This document shows positions 8,349-17,140 of a stretch of DNA of 64,000 bases, in pieces. The translations under genes and the position numbers were made by a program. Where the stretch lies: assembly GCF_034676545.1 (NCBI RefSeq), contig NZ_JAUCBZ010000015.1:713001-777000 (forward strand), given 5' to 3'. How positions within the stretch are numbered: the stretch's first letter is position 1; every line of letters starts with the position of its first letter. The notes under the pieces were generated by a model that saw only the letters and a program-made list of their open reading frames with translations, ran no database searches and was not told where the DNA came from. Origin of the DNA: Pararhodobacter sp. GTDB taxonomy: Bacteria; Pseudomonadota; Alphaproteobacteria; Rhodobacterales; Rhodobacteraceae.

Positions 8349-8990
8349 TTACGCGGTCGGGCGAATGGTGATCACAACCCGGCGGTTTTGCGCCCGGCCC
8401 AAGGCCGTATCATTCGAGGCAACCGGTTGCGTCAGACCCGCGCCGCGCGCCACGACCCGCCGCGAGGGCACACCCGAGGTAACCAGAACACTGGCAACCG
8501 AATCGGCGCGCCGCTCGGACAGGCTTTGGTTGTAGGCGGCCGTGCCCGTGCTGTCGGTATGCCCGGTCACGATCACCTGCGAATCAGGATAGCGCTGGAG
8601 GTTGCTGGCAATCGCCGTCAGATCGGCGCGCAAGTCACCGCGCAATTCGGCGCTGTTGGTGGCAAACAGAATGTCCTGCGGCATCGTCACGACGATCTCG
8701 CTGCCGGTGTTGACCACGTCAACCTGCGGACCCAGCGCGCCACGCAATTCCGCAGCCTGCCGGTCAAGGTGGCCACCAATGGCCCCACCCGCAATCGCCC
8801 CGAGGCCCGCGCCGATCAGAACCTCGGGCGTGCGGTTGCCGCTGCCCGTGGCGGCGCCCAACAGGCCGCCGACGGCGGCGCCGGTCAACAGGCCAGAACG
8901 CTCGCGGCTGTATTCGCCGGTGGTGGGGTCAGTACACGCCGCGGTCAGCGCAACAAGTGCCAGTGCAGCCATAGCTTTGGAAGCCATCAT
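8349..8990 (-). CDS. OmpA family lipoprotein with glycine zipper (YiaD-like)
   Basis: 213 residues from the first of two tandem ATGs (8990 and 8987) after an AGGAGA site. The N-terminus is a lipoprotein-like signal (LALVALTAAC, Cys about residue 19). A glycine-rich zipper segment follows (LLTGAAVGGLLGAATGSG, GAGLGAIAGGAIGG, residues about 35-75) and then a C-terminal OmpA-like peptidoglycan-binding domain (VIVTGHTDSTGTAAYNQSLS, NRRVVITI). Likely an outer-membrane lipoprotein that contacts peptidoglycan. Single gene; the neighbours on both sides are unrelated. Confidence 0.88.
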   Translation of the reverse strand: MMASKAMAALALVALTAACTDPTTGEYSRERSGLLTGAAVGGLLGAATGSGNRTPEVLIGAGLGAIAGGAIGGHLDRQAAELRGALGPQVDVVNTGSEIVVTMPQDILFATNSAELRGDLRADLTAIASNLQRYPDSQVIVTGHTDSTGTAAYNQSLSERRADSVASVLVTSGVPSRRVVARGAGLTQPVASNDTALGRAQNRRVVITIRPTA

Positions 8991-9101
8991 CAGGTTTCTC
9001 CTGCGAAAAAAGGTTACCAGACACACTATAGCGTTCTCGATGCCAGCAACAGGGGGCTGCGCGGAATGCCGCCTCACGTTCCATTGATCACAGCTCCGGC
9101 A

Positions 9102-9941
9102 CTAGGCAACATCCGCGCGCGCCGATTCCCAGGCCAGCATTGCGCGCTTGACCGGCAACCCCCAGTGATAGCCGCCCAGTTTGCCCGATTTCGCCAAAGC
9201 CCTGTGGCACGGGATCAGCCAACTGATCGGATTGCGCCCCACCGCCGTGCCAACCGCCCGCATTGCCGCAGGTCGCCCGATACGGCGCGCGATTTCGGAA
9301 TAGGTGGTGACATGGCCGGTTGGCACGCTCAACAAGGCCTCCCAGACCTTGATCTGAAACGGTGCGCCAATCAGATAGAGCGGCGCCGGCTCGGAACCCG
9401 ACGCCCCAAACGCCGCCTCAACCCATCCGCGCAACCGATCAGCCGCCTCGATAAACTGCGCCTTCGGCCACCGCCTCGCCAGATCGTCATAGGCGGCCGT
9501 CGCACCCATCTCTGCCGCAAACCCCATGCCGCACAGGCCGCGCTCGGTTCCCATGACAATCGCCGGGCCAAACGGGCTGTCGAACCAACCCCAGAAAATC
9601 ACCAGCCCCTCGCCACCGCGCGCATACTCACCCGGAGTCATCGCCTCCCAGCGCACGAACAGATCATGCAACCGCCCGGCCCCCGACAGACCAGCCTCAT
9701 GCGCCGCGTCCAACACGGTAAAGCGGTCCGACAACAACTGCCGCGCATGACCCAGCGCCAGATATTGCTGATAGCGTTTCGGCGAGACGCCGGCCCATTG
9801 TGTGAACAGCCGCTGAAAATGCGCCGGACTCATCCCCAACCGCGCCGCCAGATCCTCCAGCGCCACGCGCTCGCCGCCTGCCGCATCCAGTTCGGCAATC
9901 GCCCGCGCGATCACGCCATAATGATAGCCCTGCGTTTCCAT
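9102..9941 (-). CDS. AraC-type HTH / methylated-DNA--[protein]-cysteine S-methyltransferase (Ada-like)
   Basis: 279 residues from the ATG at 9941 (METQGYHYG). The N-terminal third is an AraC-type HTH (LAARLGMSPAHFQRLFTQWAG, about residues 25-100). The C-terminal half is an O6-alkylguanine-DNA alkyltransferase domain with the methyl-acceptor site IPCHRALAKSGKLGGYHWG. This matches Ada without its N-terminal zinc/phosphotriester domain. It transfers alkyl groups from O6-methylguanine to its cysteine; the HTH may make it a regulator too. Monocistronic; a structured repeat element begins 23 bases upstream of its start. Confidence 0.9.
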   Translation of the reverse strand: METQGYHYGVIARAIAELDAAGGERVALEDLAARLGMSPAHFQRLFTQWAGVSPKRYQQYLALGHARQLLSDRFTVLDAAHEAGLSGAGRLHDLFVRWEAMTPGEYARGGEGLVIFWGWFDSPFGPAIVMGTERGLCGMGFAAEMGATAAYDDLARRWPKAQFIEAADRLRGWVEAAFGASGSEPAPLYLIGAPFQIKVWEALLSVPTGHVTTYSEIARRIGRPAAMRAVGTAVGRNPISWLIPCHRALAKSGKLGGYHWGLPVKRAMLAWESARADVA

Positions 9942-9963
9942 GCCCTTAACCCTATGCGATCTA

Positions 9964-10023
9964 ATCTTGCCAAAAATACTCTGGTGGTGAATGGGCCGCA
10001 GGCCCAGAGGGGGTGAATCCCCC
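9964..10023. repeat. Double-hairpin intergenic repeat, copy 1
   Basis: A 27-base lead (ATCTTGCCAAAAATACTC, then TGGTGGTGA) followed by two stems: GGGCC-GCA-GGCCC and GGGGG-TGAAT-CCCCC. An almost identical element is at 15263-15321. It lies between the Ada-like gene (start 9941) and the dehalogenase-like gene (stop 10084), both on the minus strand. Confidence 0.8.
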
Positions 10024-10083
10024 ATACCCCGCCAACCACCCTAAAGCAGCCAGTCCATCAAACCCGACCCGAATCCTGCGCAA

Positions 10084-11274
10084 TCACCCCGCCCACCAGT
10101 CGCGCGGCTTCAGCCGTTTCGCACGACCAGAGCGATCATCCAGCCACAGCGCCAGCTTGCGCCACGGCGACAGCGCCAACCGCAGCCACGCACGGTTACG
10201 CCAGGTGCTGAAATCGCGGTTGAACGGACAGACCCGCAGGCAAATCGCGCAATCCGTGGCCAGTTTTGCCCAATAGCCAAAACATTTTTCCGCGTCCGAG
10301 GTCCATTTCACCACGCCCTTGATCGACGACTGGCCCGTCACCGCATCGCTCGGCGGGCCAAATGGCAGCGCCTTGACCGGGCAGGCATCGGCGCAGCGCG
10401 TGCAGATATCGCAAACCGCCCGCACACCCAAAGGCTTTGGCACATCATGCGCCAGCGGCATGTTGGTGAAAATCTTCGAGAACCGCAGTCGAGGCCCAAA
10501 CTCTGGTGTGATCACCAGTTGATTGCGCGCGTATTCGCCCAGACCTGCCTTGATCGCATAGGGAATCACCAGCCCGGTGTCGTTCATCGAGGCCGTCGCC
10601 TCATATCCCAGATTGCGGATATAGGCGGCCAGTTGCATGACAATCGCTGCCTCATGGCTGTATTCGCGCCCGGTCGCCGCCCCGGCCAGTGCCGACGGAT
10701 AGGTCTGCACCAGTGGCAGGTTCATCTGATGCCCCAACACAATCACGCTGGTCATGCCGTCGGGCAATGCCACCGCCGTCTCGGAAAAATCCCGCGTATC
10801 CACTTGCGTCTTGTAGATCCAGCGTTCATCAAAATCCGTGATCCCGCACAGATCCGCACCAAAGAATTTTGCGATGCGCTTGACCTCAGCCGCCATGCGC
10901 GCCGGGTCGTCGATGTCGACTTGCGCACTGGCCACTGGCGTATCGGCTTGAATGGGCGCTTGAAACCCTTCGCGCCGCCCGCTATCGCCGCCTCGGTTCG
11001 ACACGATATCCGAGATCAGCCACGCCGCGTTGCGCAGCGCGAAATCCTTGGGCTGAAACCCCTCGCCTTTGCGTGGCTTGGCATCGACCCGGTAGCTGGC
11101 GAAAAACCCGTCAGTGTGTTTGCTGCGCACCCGCTCATCCCAGAACGCCCGCGTGAACACATCGTTGCGCTGACGAAACCGCTCGAACTCGGGCGTGGTC
11201 GCAATCCCGGCCAAGGCGTCCAGCGCATCGGTTTGCGGCGGGTTGTTATGCCCAATCGGCGGAGTGTCGGTCAT
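10084..11274 (-). CDS. Reductive-dehalogenase-like 4Fe-4S protein
   Basis: 396 residues from the ATG at 11274, preceded by GGGAGCC. The C-terminal part binds two 4Fe-4S clusters: CDICTRCADACPVKALPFG (C-x2-C-x2-C-x3-CP) and a second set made of a lone Cys 11 residues before CAICLRVCPF. This cysteine pattern is that of respiratory and NpRdhA-type reductive dehalogenases and of epoxyqueuosine reductase relatives, which use cobalamin. There is no twin-arginine signal and no membrane-anchor gene beside it, so it should be cytoplasmic. Whether it really removes halogen is unknown; the substrate cannot be inferred. Confidence 0.75.
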   Translation of the reverse strand: MTDTPPIGHNNPPQTDALDALAGIATTPEFERFRQRNDVFTRAFWDERVRSKHTDGFFASYRVDAKPRKGEGFQPKDFALRNAAWLISDIVSNRGGDSGRREGFQAPIQADTPVASAQVDIDDPARMAAEVKRIAKFFGADLCGITDFDERWIYKTQVDTRDFSETAVALPDGMTSVIVLGHQMNLPLVQTYPSALAGAATGREYSHEAAIVMQLAAYIRNLGYEATASMNDTGLVIPYAIKAGLGEYARNQLVITPEFGPRLRFSKIFTNMPLAHDVPKPLGVRAVCDICTRCADACPVKALPFGPPSDAVTGQSSIKGVVKWTSDAEKCFGYWAKLATDCAICLRVCPFNRDFSTWRNRAWLRLALSPWRKLALWLDDRSGRAKRLKPRDWWAG

Positions 11275-11390
11275 GGAGGCTCCCTTTGTCATAGGCTAGA
11301 GCCGCGACAACCGCCCGGTCAAGCCGATCGCGACTGGACGCGCGGCGCGCATCGGGCCAAGGTGCCCTGAACCGGACCCAAGGCCAAAGC

Positions 11391-12611
11391 ATGCGCGTTC
11401 TGATTACCTTTGCCGCCCTTTTCTCGTCGATCCTGCTGCTGCAACTCGGGTTTGGCGGGGTTGTGCCGCTCGATGCGCTGTCCGGCACGATTCTGGGCTT
11501 CACCACGCAACAGATCGGCTTGCTGGGCTCGGCGCATTTCCTGGGCTTCTTCATCGGCTGCTGGTGGGCGCCGCGCCTGATGGGGTCGGTCGGCCATTCG
11601 CGCGCATTCGGCGCGTTTACCGCGGCAGGCACCATCGGCATTCTGTCGCATATGATGTTCACCGACCCCTACGCCTGGGCGGTGATGCGCATGTCCACGG
11701 GCCTCGCGGTGGCCGGGTGCTACACGATCATCGAGGCGTGGATGCAGTCCAAAGTCACCAACGCCACCCGCGGCCGGGCGATGGGCGTCTACCGCCTGGT
11801 CGATGTCACCGGCAACCTCGGCGCGCAACTGCTGATCGCGGTGCTCTCGCCGGCGATGTATTTCAGCTATAACCTGCTGGCCCTGATCGCCTGCGCCGCG
11901 CTGTTCCCCATGCTGCTGACCCGCGCGGAATCCCCCGAAACCGGCACTGCGCCGCGCCTGCGCCCCAAACTGGCCTGGGAGAAATCGCCGCTGGGGGCAA
12001 TTGGCGTGGTGGTCTCGGGCATCACCGGCGCAGCGTTTCGCATGATCGGCCCGATCTATGGCCTCGCTGTCGGGCTCGAGGCCGACCGTATCGCCCTGTT
12101 CCTGTCGGCTTATGTCCTTGGCGGTGCGATGGCGCATATCCCCATCGGCTGGCTGGCCGATAAATATGACCGCCGCCATGTGCTGATCGGCATCTCGGTG
12201 GCGGCGATCCTGGGCTGTGGCGCGATGCAGGCCGGGGCGCAGGGCAATATCATCACGATCTTTCTGGCCGCCGGGTTCTTTGGCTTCACCACCTTCCCGA
12301 TCTACTCGATCGCCACCGCCCACGCCCATGATTTCGCCGACCAGAACGAACGTGTGGAGCTGTCTGCCGCGCATATGTTCCTCTATGCCGTGGGCGCCAT
12401 CGCCAGCCCGGTGATCGCCTCGGCGCTGATTGCCGGCTTTGGGCCGGGCGCGATGTTTGCGTTCATCGCGCTCTCGCATGTGTTCCTGATCCTCTTCGGC
12501 CTGATCCGCATCCGCATGCGTCCCGCACCGGCAGATCGTACGCGCTATGTCCATGCGCCCCGCACCTCGTTCATCATCGGCCGCCTGACCCGCAAGGGCC
12601 GCGACCGCTGA
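11391..12611 (+). CDS. MFS transporter
   Basis: 406 residues with about 12 hydrophobic segments. It begins MRVLITFAALFSSILLLQLGFG and has the MFS loop 2-3-like WWAPRLMGSVGH and the second-half loop GWLADKYDRRHVL, the conserved G-x3-D-R/K motif of the superfamily. The overall arrangement resembles the YcaD/UMF-type small MFS group of alphaproteobacteria. Substrate unknown. It is divergent from the dehalogenase-like gene (116-base spacer) and is followed by nth 41 bases downstream. Confidence 0.88.
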   Translation: MRVLITFAALFSSILLLQLGFGGVVPLDALSGTILGFTTQQIGLLGSAHFLGFFIGCWWAPRLMGSVGHSRAFGAFTAAGTIGILSHMMFTDPYAWAVMRMSTGLAVAGCYTIIEAWMQSKVTNATRGRAMGVYRLVDVTGNLGAQLLIAVLSPAMYFSYNLLALIACAALFPMLLTRAESPETGTAPRLRPKLAWEKSPLGAIGVVVSGITGAAFRMIGPIYGLAVGLEADRIALFLSAYVLGGAMAHIPIGWLADKYDRRHVLIGISVAAILGCGAMQAGAQGNIITIFLAAGFFGFTTFPIYSIATAHAHDFADQNERVELSAAHMFLYAVGAIASPVIASALIAGFGPGAMFAFIALSHVFLILFGLIRIRMRPAPADRTRYVHAPRTSFIIGRLTRKGRDR

Positions 12612-12652
12612 GGGTCTTGCCCTCGCCCCCCGCCTCGGTGCAAAGGAAACTT

Positions 12653-13297
12653 ATGGCCGCGCAACTCGATTATCATACGATCCGCGAGATCTTCAGCCGC
12701 TTTCAAGCGGTCGAGCCTGAGCCAAAGGGCGAGCTGGATCATGTGAACGTTTACACCCTGCTGGTCGCCGTGGCCCTGTCGGCGCAGGCCACCGATGTCG
12801 GCGTGAACCGCGCCACCAAAGACCTGTTCCGGATTGCCGATACGCCCGAAAAAATGCTGGCCTTGGGCGAAGAGGGGCTGATCGAGCATATCAAAACGAT
12901 TGGCCTGTTTCGGAACAAAGCCAAGAACGTGATCAAGATGGCGCAGATCCTCGTTGATGATTACGCCGGACAGGTCCCCAATTCCCGCGCCGCGCTGGAA
13001 AGCCTGCCGGGCGTGGGCCGCAAAACCGCGAATGTCGTGCTGAACATGGGGTGGCACTATCCGGCGCAGGCCGTCGATACGCATATTTTTCGCATCGGCA
13101 ACCGCACCGGCATCTGCCCCGGCAAGGACGTGGTCGCCGTCGAGCGCGCCATCGAAGACAACATCCCGGTCGATTTTCAACACCACGCGCATCACTGGCT
13201 GATCCTGCACGGGCGCTATATCTGCAAGGCCCGCAAACCCTTGTGCAGTGCCTGTCTGATCCGCGATCTATGCCCCTATGAGGAGAAGTCCCTGTGA
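12653..13297 (+). CDS. nth: Endonuclease III
   Basis: 214 residues from the ATG at 12653, with AGGAAA upstream; an in-frame TTG at 12617 has no such site. It is the DNA glycosylase/AP lyase that removes oxidised pyrimidines. The helix-hairpin-helix LPGVGRKTANVVL carries the catalytic Lys, the catalytic Asp lies in AVDTHIFRIGNR, and the C-terminus holds the 4Fe-4S loop CKARKPLCSACLIRDLC. Its stop overlaps the start of the next gene (GTGA), so the two are translationally coupled. Confidence 0.97.
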   Translation: MAAQLDYHTIREIFSRFQAVEPEPKGELDHVNVYTLLVAVALSAQATDVGVNRATKDLFRIADTPEKMLALGEEGLIEHIKTIGLFRNKAKNVIKMAQILVDDYAGQVPNSRAALESLPGVGRKTANVVLNMGWHYPAQAVDTHIFRIGNRTGICPGKDVVAVERAIEDNIPVDFQHHAHHWLILHGRYICKARKPLCSACLIRDLCPYEEKSL

Positions 13298-14298
13298 CAA
13301 AAGCAGCTGCAAAAACCTATCAAGTCGCCGGGATCGGCAATGCCATCGTTGATGTGATCAGCACCGTCGATAATCATTTTCTCGACCACATGGGCATCCA
13401 CAAAGGCATCATGCAGTTGATCGAGCGCGAGCGGGCGGAAACCCTCTATGGCGCGATGAAAGAACGGCAAGAGGCCTCGGGCGGGTCGGTCTGCAACACC
13501 ATCGCCGGTGCCGGGGCGCTGGGTCTGAAAACCGCGCTGGTCGGACGGGTGCGCGATGACAAACTGGGCCAGTTCTTTGCCGCCGACACCGAGCGCGCCG
13601 GCACCGCCTTTGTGAACCCCCCGGTTGCGGGCGGCGAATTGCCCACCTCGCGCTCGATGATCTTTGTCACCCCCGACGGCGAACGCTCGATGAACACCTA
13701 TCTGGGCATCTCCGCCGAGGTCGGCCCGGATGACGTCGACGAGGCGATCATGGCCGATACCGAAGTGCTGTTTCTCGAGGGCTATCTGTTCGACAAGGAC
13801 AAGGGCAAAGAAGCGTTCCTCAAGGCCGCCCGCGCCTGCCGGGCTGCCGGGGGCCGCGTGGGTATCGCGCTGAGCGATCCGTTCTGCGTCGACCGGCACC
13901 GCGCCGACTTTCGCCAGTTGGTCGCCAACGAGATGGATTATGTGATCGGCAACCAGCAGGAATGGACCTCGCTCTATCAGGTCAATGATCTGGATGAGGC
14001 GTTGGAACTGGCCGCCGCCGATTGCGAGATCATCGTTTGCACCCGCTCTGGCGACCCGGTGGTACTGATCCACAACGGCCACCGCGTAACCGCCAAGGTC
14101 AACAAGGTCGTGCCCGTCGATGCCACCGGCGCGGGCGATCAATTCGCCGCCGGGTTCCTGTTCGGGCTGGTCAACGATCACTCACTGGAAACCTGTGGCC
14201 GCATGGGCTGTATCGCCGCCGCCGAGGTCATCGGCCATATCGGCGCCCGCCCGCAGCAAGACGTTCTGGCCCTGTTCAAAGCCGAAGGACTGGTCTGA
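13294..14298 (+). CDS. Adenosine kinase / PfkB family sugar kinase
   Basis: 334 residues starting with GTG at 13294, overlapping the nth stop. It is a ribokinase-fold (PfkB) kinase: the N-terminal GGSVCNTIAGAGALGLKTALVG (residues about 65-87, read in parts) and the C-terminal signature DATGAGDQFAAGFLFG with the catalytic Asp. In alphaproteobacteria this group is annotated adenosine kinase; it phosphorylates adenosine to AMP, but a related nucleoside or sugar is possible. A typical ribosome binding site (AGGAGAAG) lies inside the end of nth. Confidence 0.85.
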   Translation: MTKAAAKTYQVAGIGNAIVDVISTVDNHFLDHMGIHKGIMQLIERERAETLYGAMKERQEASGGSVCNTIAGAGALGLKTALVGRVRDDKLGQFFAADTERAGTAFVNPPVAGGELPTSRSMIFVTPDGERSMNTYLGISAEVGPDDVDEAIMADTEVLFLEGYLFDKDKGKEAFLKAARACRAAGGRVGIALSDPFCVDRHRADFRQLVANEMDYVIGNQQEWTSLYQVNDLDEALELAAADCEIIVCTRSGDPVVLIHNGHRVTAKVNKVVPVDATGAGDQFAAGFLFGLVNDHSLETCGRMGCIAAAEVIGHIGARPQQDVLALFKAEGLV

Positions 14299-14356
14299 CC
14301 CGCCTTGCAGGCCGCGCAACGTCAACCCATATAACAGGTCATCCAAGGAGGGCATG

Positions 14357-15254
14357 ATGGGCTACGTCAAAACCGGAATTCTGATGGCCGCGATGACCGG
14401 CCTGTTCCTTGCGATGGGCTATGTGATCGGCGGGCCAACCGGCGCGCTGATCGCCTTGGCTATTGCCGCCGGAATGAACGCCCTGACCTGGTGGAAATCC
14501 GACACCATGGTCCTGCGCCTGCACAACGCACGCGAGGTCGACGCCCACACCGCGCCCGAACTGCAGCAGATCGTCATGGAGCTGGCCCGCAACGCCGACA
14601 TGCCGACGCCAAAGATCTATGTGATCGACAACCCGCAACCCAACGCCTTTGCCACTGGCCGCAACCCGGACAACGCCGCCGTCGCCGCCACCACCGGGCT
14701 TCTCGAGCGTCTCTCGCGCGATGAAATCGCCGCCGTCATGGCGCACGAACTGGCGCATATCCGCAATTACGACACGCTGACCATGACCATCACCGCGACC
14801 TTCGCTGGCGCGATCTCCATGCTGGCCAATTTCGCAATGTTCTTTCGCGGCGGCAACAACCGCCAGAACCCGATTGCCCTGATTGCGATGATGATCCTCG
14901 CCCCGATGGCGGCCTGCCCTCGTGCAAATGGCCGTCTCGCGCTCACGCGAATACGAGGCCGACCGGATCGGCGCGCAAATCTGCGGCAACCCGCTGTGGC
15001 TCGCTTCGGCACTGCAACGCATTCAGGGCTTCGCCAGCCAGATCGACAACGACAGTGCCGAGCGTAACCCGGCCACGGCGCATATGTTCATCATCAACCC
15101 GCTGCACGCCTTCAAGCGCGACAAGCTGTTCTCGACCCACCCGGCCACCGAAAACCGCGTCAAGGCGCTGGAACAATTGGCCGCCGAGATGGGCGTTTCG
15201 CAGCGGCCATCGACGCGCACCAGCCGCCCCCGCAATCCCGGCCCCTGGTCCTGA
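14357..15254 (+). pseudogene. htpX: HtpX membrane zinc metalloprotease, frame broken
   Basis: HtpX degrades misfolded inner-membrane proteins. The first part (from 14357, MGYVKTG, with AAGGAGG upstream) contains two membrane helices and the zinc motif HELAH (residues 130-134). After about base 14912 the reading frame is lost. The rest of the family sequence (LVQMAVSRSREYEADRIGAQI, read in two parts, with the third zinc ligand Glu) continues in the next frame to 15254. Dropping one C in GCCTGCCCTCGTG (14912-14924) restores a full-length protein of about 298 residues. So this is either a one-base insertion in a real pseudogene or a sequencing error. Confidence 0.88.
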
Positions 15255-15262
15255 TCGACATC

Positions 15263-15321
15263 ATCTTGCCAAAAATACTCTGGGGGTGAGGGCCGCAGGC
15301 CCGAGGGGGCAAAGCCCCCTA
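15263..15321. repeat. Double-hairpin intergenic repeat, copy 2
   Basis: Second copy of the element at 9964-10023: the same lead (ATCTTGCCAAAAATACTC), then GGGCC-GCA-GGCCC and AGGGGGC-AAA-GCCCCCT. It starts 9 bases after the htpX stop and its last stem reaches the stop codon of the convergent CoA-transferase gene, so here it probably works as a two-way terminator. Confidence 0.8.
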
Positions 15322-16437
15322 CTGATCCGCCTCACCCAACTCGGGCGCGGGCCGATCCGAGGCACAGGCCACCCCGTCAATCACGAACGGTGAGCGCACG
15401 CCCCGGTGCGGCCCCAATTCCAAGGCCATGCCGCGGGCTTGCACTTGCGGGTCGGCGAACACCTCGTCCATCGTGTTGATCGGCCCAGCTGGCACACCCT
15501 TGGCCTCGCAAGCCGCCAGCAGATCGGCCTTGGACAGCCGCCGCGTGGCCTCGGTCAGCAAGTCCGACAGCACGAACCGATTGGTGACCCGGTCGGCGTT
15601 GCTCGCGAATCTTGCGTCGGTAATCAGCCCCTCCACATGCAATAACTCGCACAGACGGCGATACTGCCCATCATTGCCGGTGGCGATGATGATATGCCCG
15701 TCGCGGCATTCGAACACCTGATAGGGCCCAAGATTGGGGTGCCAGTTCCCCGTGCGCCCCGGCGCTTCGCCCGTCGCCAGATAATTCATCGCCTGATTGG
15801 CCATCACCGACACCGCGCAATCCAGCAGACTCAAGTCCAGATGCGCGCCCTTGCCGGTGGTGTGCCGCGCGTGCAGCGCCGCCAGAATCGCCGTGCTGGC
15901 GTAGACGCCGGTGAACAGATCGGTCACCGCCACGCCGACCCGGTGCGGCTCGCCCTCGGCGGGGCCGGTGATCGACATCAGCCCGGACATGCCCTGAATG
16001 ATGTAGTCATAACCCGCGCGGTGGGCATAGGGGCCGTCCTGCCCGAAGCCGGTGATCGAGCAATAGATCAGGTGCGGAAACTCGGCACTCAACGTTGCGT
16101 AATCCAGCCCGTATTTCGCCAGCCCGCCGACCTTGAAATTCTCGATCAGAATATCGGCATCGGCCAGCAGGTCGCGCACTTTCTGCTGCCCTTCCGGCGT
16201 GCGGAAATCCGCCACGACCGAGCGCTTTCCCCGGTTGGCCGCGTGGAAATAGGCCGCCACCGGCCCGCTTTCGCGCGCGATGAACGGCGGACCCCAGCGG
16301 CGGGTGTCGTCGCCCTCAGGGGCTTCGACCTTGATCACCTCGGCGCCCAGATCGGCCAGGGTTTGTCCCGCCCAAGGCCCGGCAAGAATCCGGGCCAGTT
16401 CGATCACGCGGAGTCCCGCCAGAGGTTTGTTTGTCAT
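15319..16437 (-). CDS. CaiB/BaiF family (class III) CoA transferase
   Basis: 372 residues. Class III CoA transferases move CoA between acids through a Glu/Asp-linked intermediate. The N-terminal LAGLRVIELARILAGPWAGQ, the GAEVIKVEAPEGDDTR and the YCSITGFGQDGPYAHRAGYD segments are family hallmarks, with the catalytic Asp expected in the last region just after. Donor and acceptor are not clear (formyl-, oxalyl-, carnitine-type are all possible). Its ATG overlaps the stop of the DsbA-like gene by 4 bases, an odd pairing of function. Confidence 0.92.
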   Translation of the reverse strand: MTNKPLAGLRVIELARILAGPWAGQTLADLGAEVIKVEAPEGDDTRRWGPPFIARESGPVAAYFHAANRGKRSVVADFRTPEGQQKVRDLLADADILIENFKVGGLAKYGLDYATLSAEFPHLIYCSITGFGQDGPYAHRAGYDYIIQGMSGLMSITGPAEGEPHRVGVAVTDLFTGVYASTAILAALHARHTTGKGAHLDLSLLDCAVSVMANQAMNYLATGEAPGRTGNWHPNLGPYQVFECRDGHIIIATGNDGQYRRLCELLHVEGLITDARFASNADRVTNRFVLSDLLTEATRRLSKADLLAACEAKGVPAGPINTMDEVFADPQVQARGMALELGPHRGVRSPFVIDGVACASDRPAPELGEADQ

Positions 16438-17129
16438 CCGTCAGCCAGCAGTGGATCAAGGATTGCCTGGAATTCGGCAAAGCTCATGTTGGAATAGGTC
16501 GTGCCATTGATCACGAAAGATGGCGTGCCGGTGATCCCGTATTCTTCCATGCCGGTCTGATAGACCTGCATCATCGCCATCGCCGTGTCGCGATCCGTCA
16601 GGCAGGCGTTCAGCTCTTCATCGCTCATGCCGGCACGCCGGCCAATGCGGCGCAGGTTGTCGGCCACGGCGCTGCCATCCGCGCCCTGGGTCCATTCGCG
16701 CTGCTCGGCATAGATCATTTCCGCGACGCCGAAATAACGCATGGGTCCGCCACAGCGTGCGACCAATGCCGCCCACAGGCCGTAGGCGTCAAAATAGACT
16801 TCGCGCTTGATGTAGCGCACAAGGCCGGTGTCGATATAGGCCGCTTTCAATTCGCGATACACGTTTGCATTGAAGTTTGCGCAATGCGGGCAGGTGAAGG
16901 ACGAAAACTCCATAATGGTCACGGCGGCATCGGGGTTTCCGGCCTCCATCTCCAGCACGCGCGAGATGTCGATCTCGGCCGCATCCGTGGTCTGCGCGAT
17001 CGCTGCACCCGGCTCGATCAGCGTGCTGCCGGGCATGGCGGTGCCGCCGGTCATCGTCGAATACAGGTTGTAGCCGCCAACCGCCGTCACGGCAGCCGCC
17101 CCGGAAAGCAAGAATGTGCGTCTTTTCAT
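16434..17129 (-). CDS. DsbA family thiol-disulfide protein (thioredoxin fold)
   Basis: 231 residues from the ATG at 17129. The N-terminus KRRTFLLSGAAAVTAVGG looks like a twin-arginine export signal. The mature part has the active site FTCPHC (Cys80/Cys83), an inserted helical domain, and the cis-Pro region GITGTPSFVINGT. This is the DsbA/BdbD/Com1-like group acting in the periplasm to form or rearrange disulfides. It lies between DUF721 (12 bases upstream) and the CoA transferase (overlap), so all three may be one transcript. A Tat-exported DsbA is not unusual in this family. Confidence 0.9.
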   Translation of the reverse strand: MKRRTFLLSGAAAVTAVGGYNLYSTMTGGTAMPGSTLIEPGAAIAQTTDAAEIDISRVLEMEAGNPDAAVTIMEFSSFTCPHCANFNANVYRELKAAYIDTGLVRYIKREVYFDAYGLWAALVARCGGPMRYFGVAEMIYAEQREWTQGADGSAVADNLRRIGRRAGMSDEELNACLTDRDTAMAMMQVYQTGMEEYGITGTPSFVINGTTYSNMSFAEFQAILDPLLADG

Positions 17130-17140
17130 GTGTCGTCCTT

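Noticed and set aside
11319..12554. A 411-codon minus-strand frame over the MFS transporter
   Set aside because: Antisense shadow; the plus-strand protein has clear membrane helices and family motifs.
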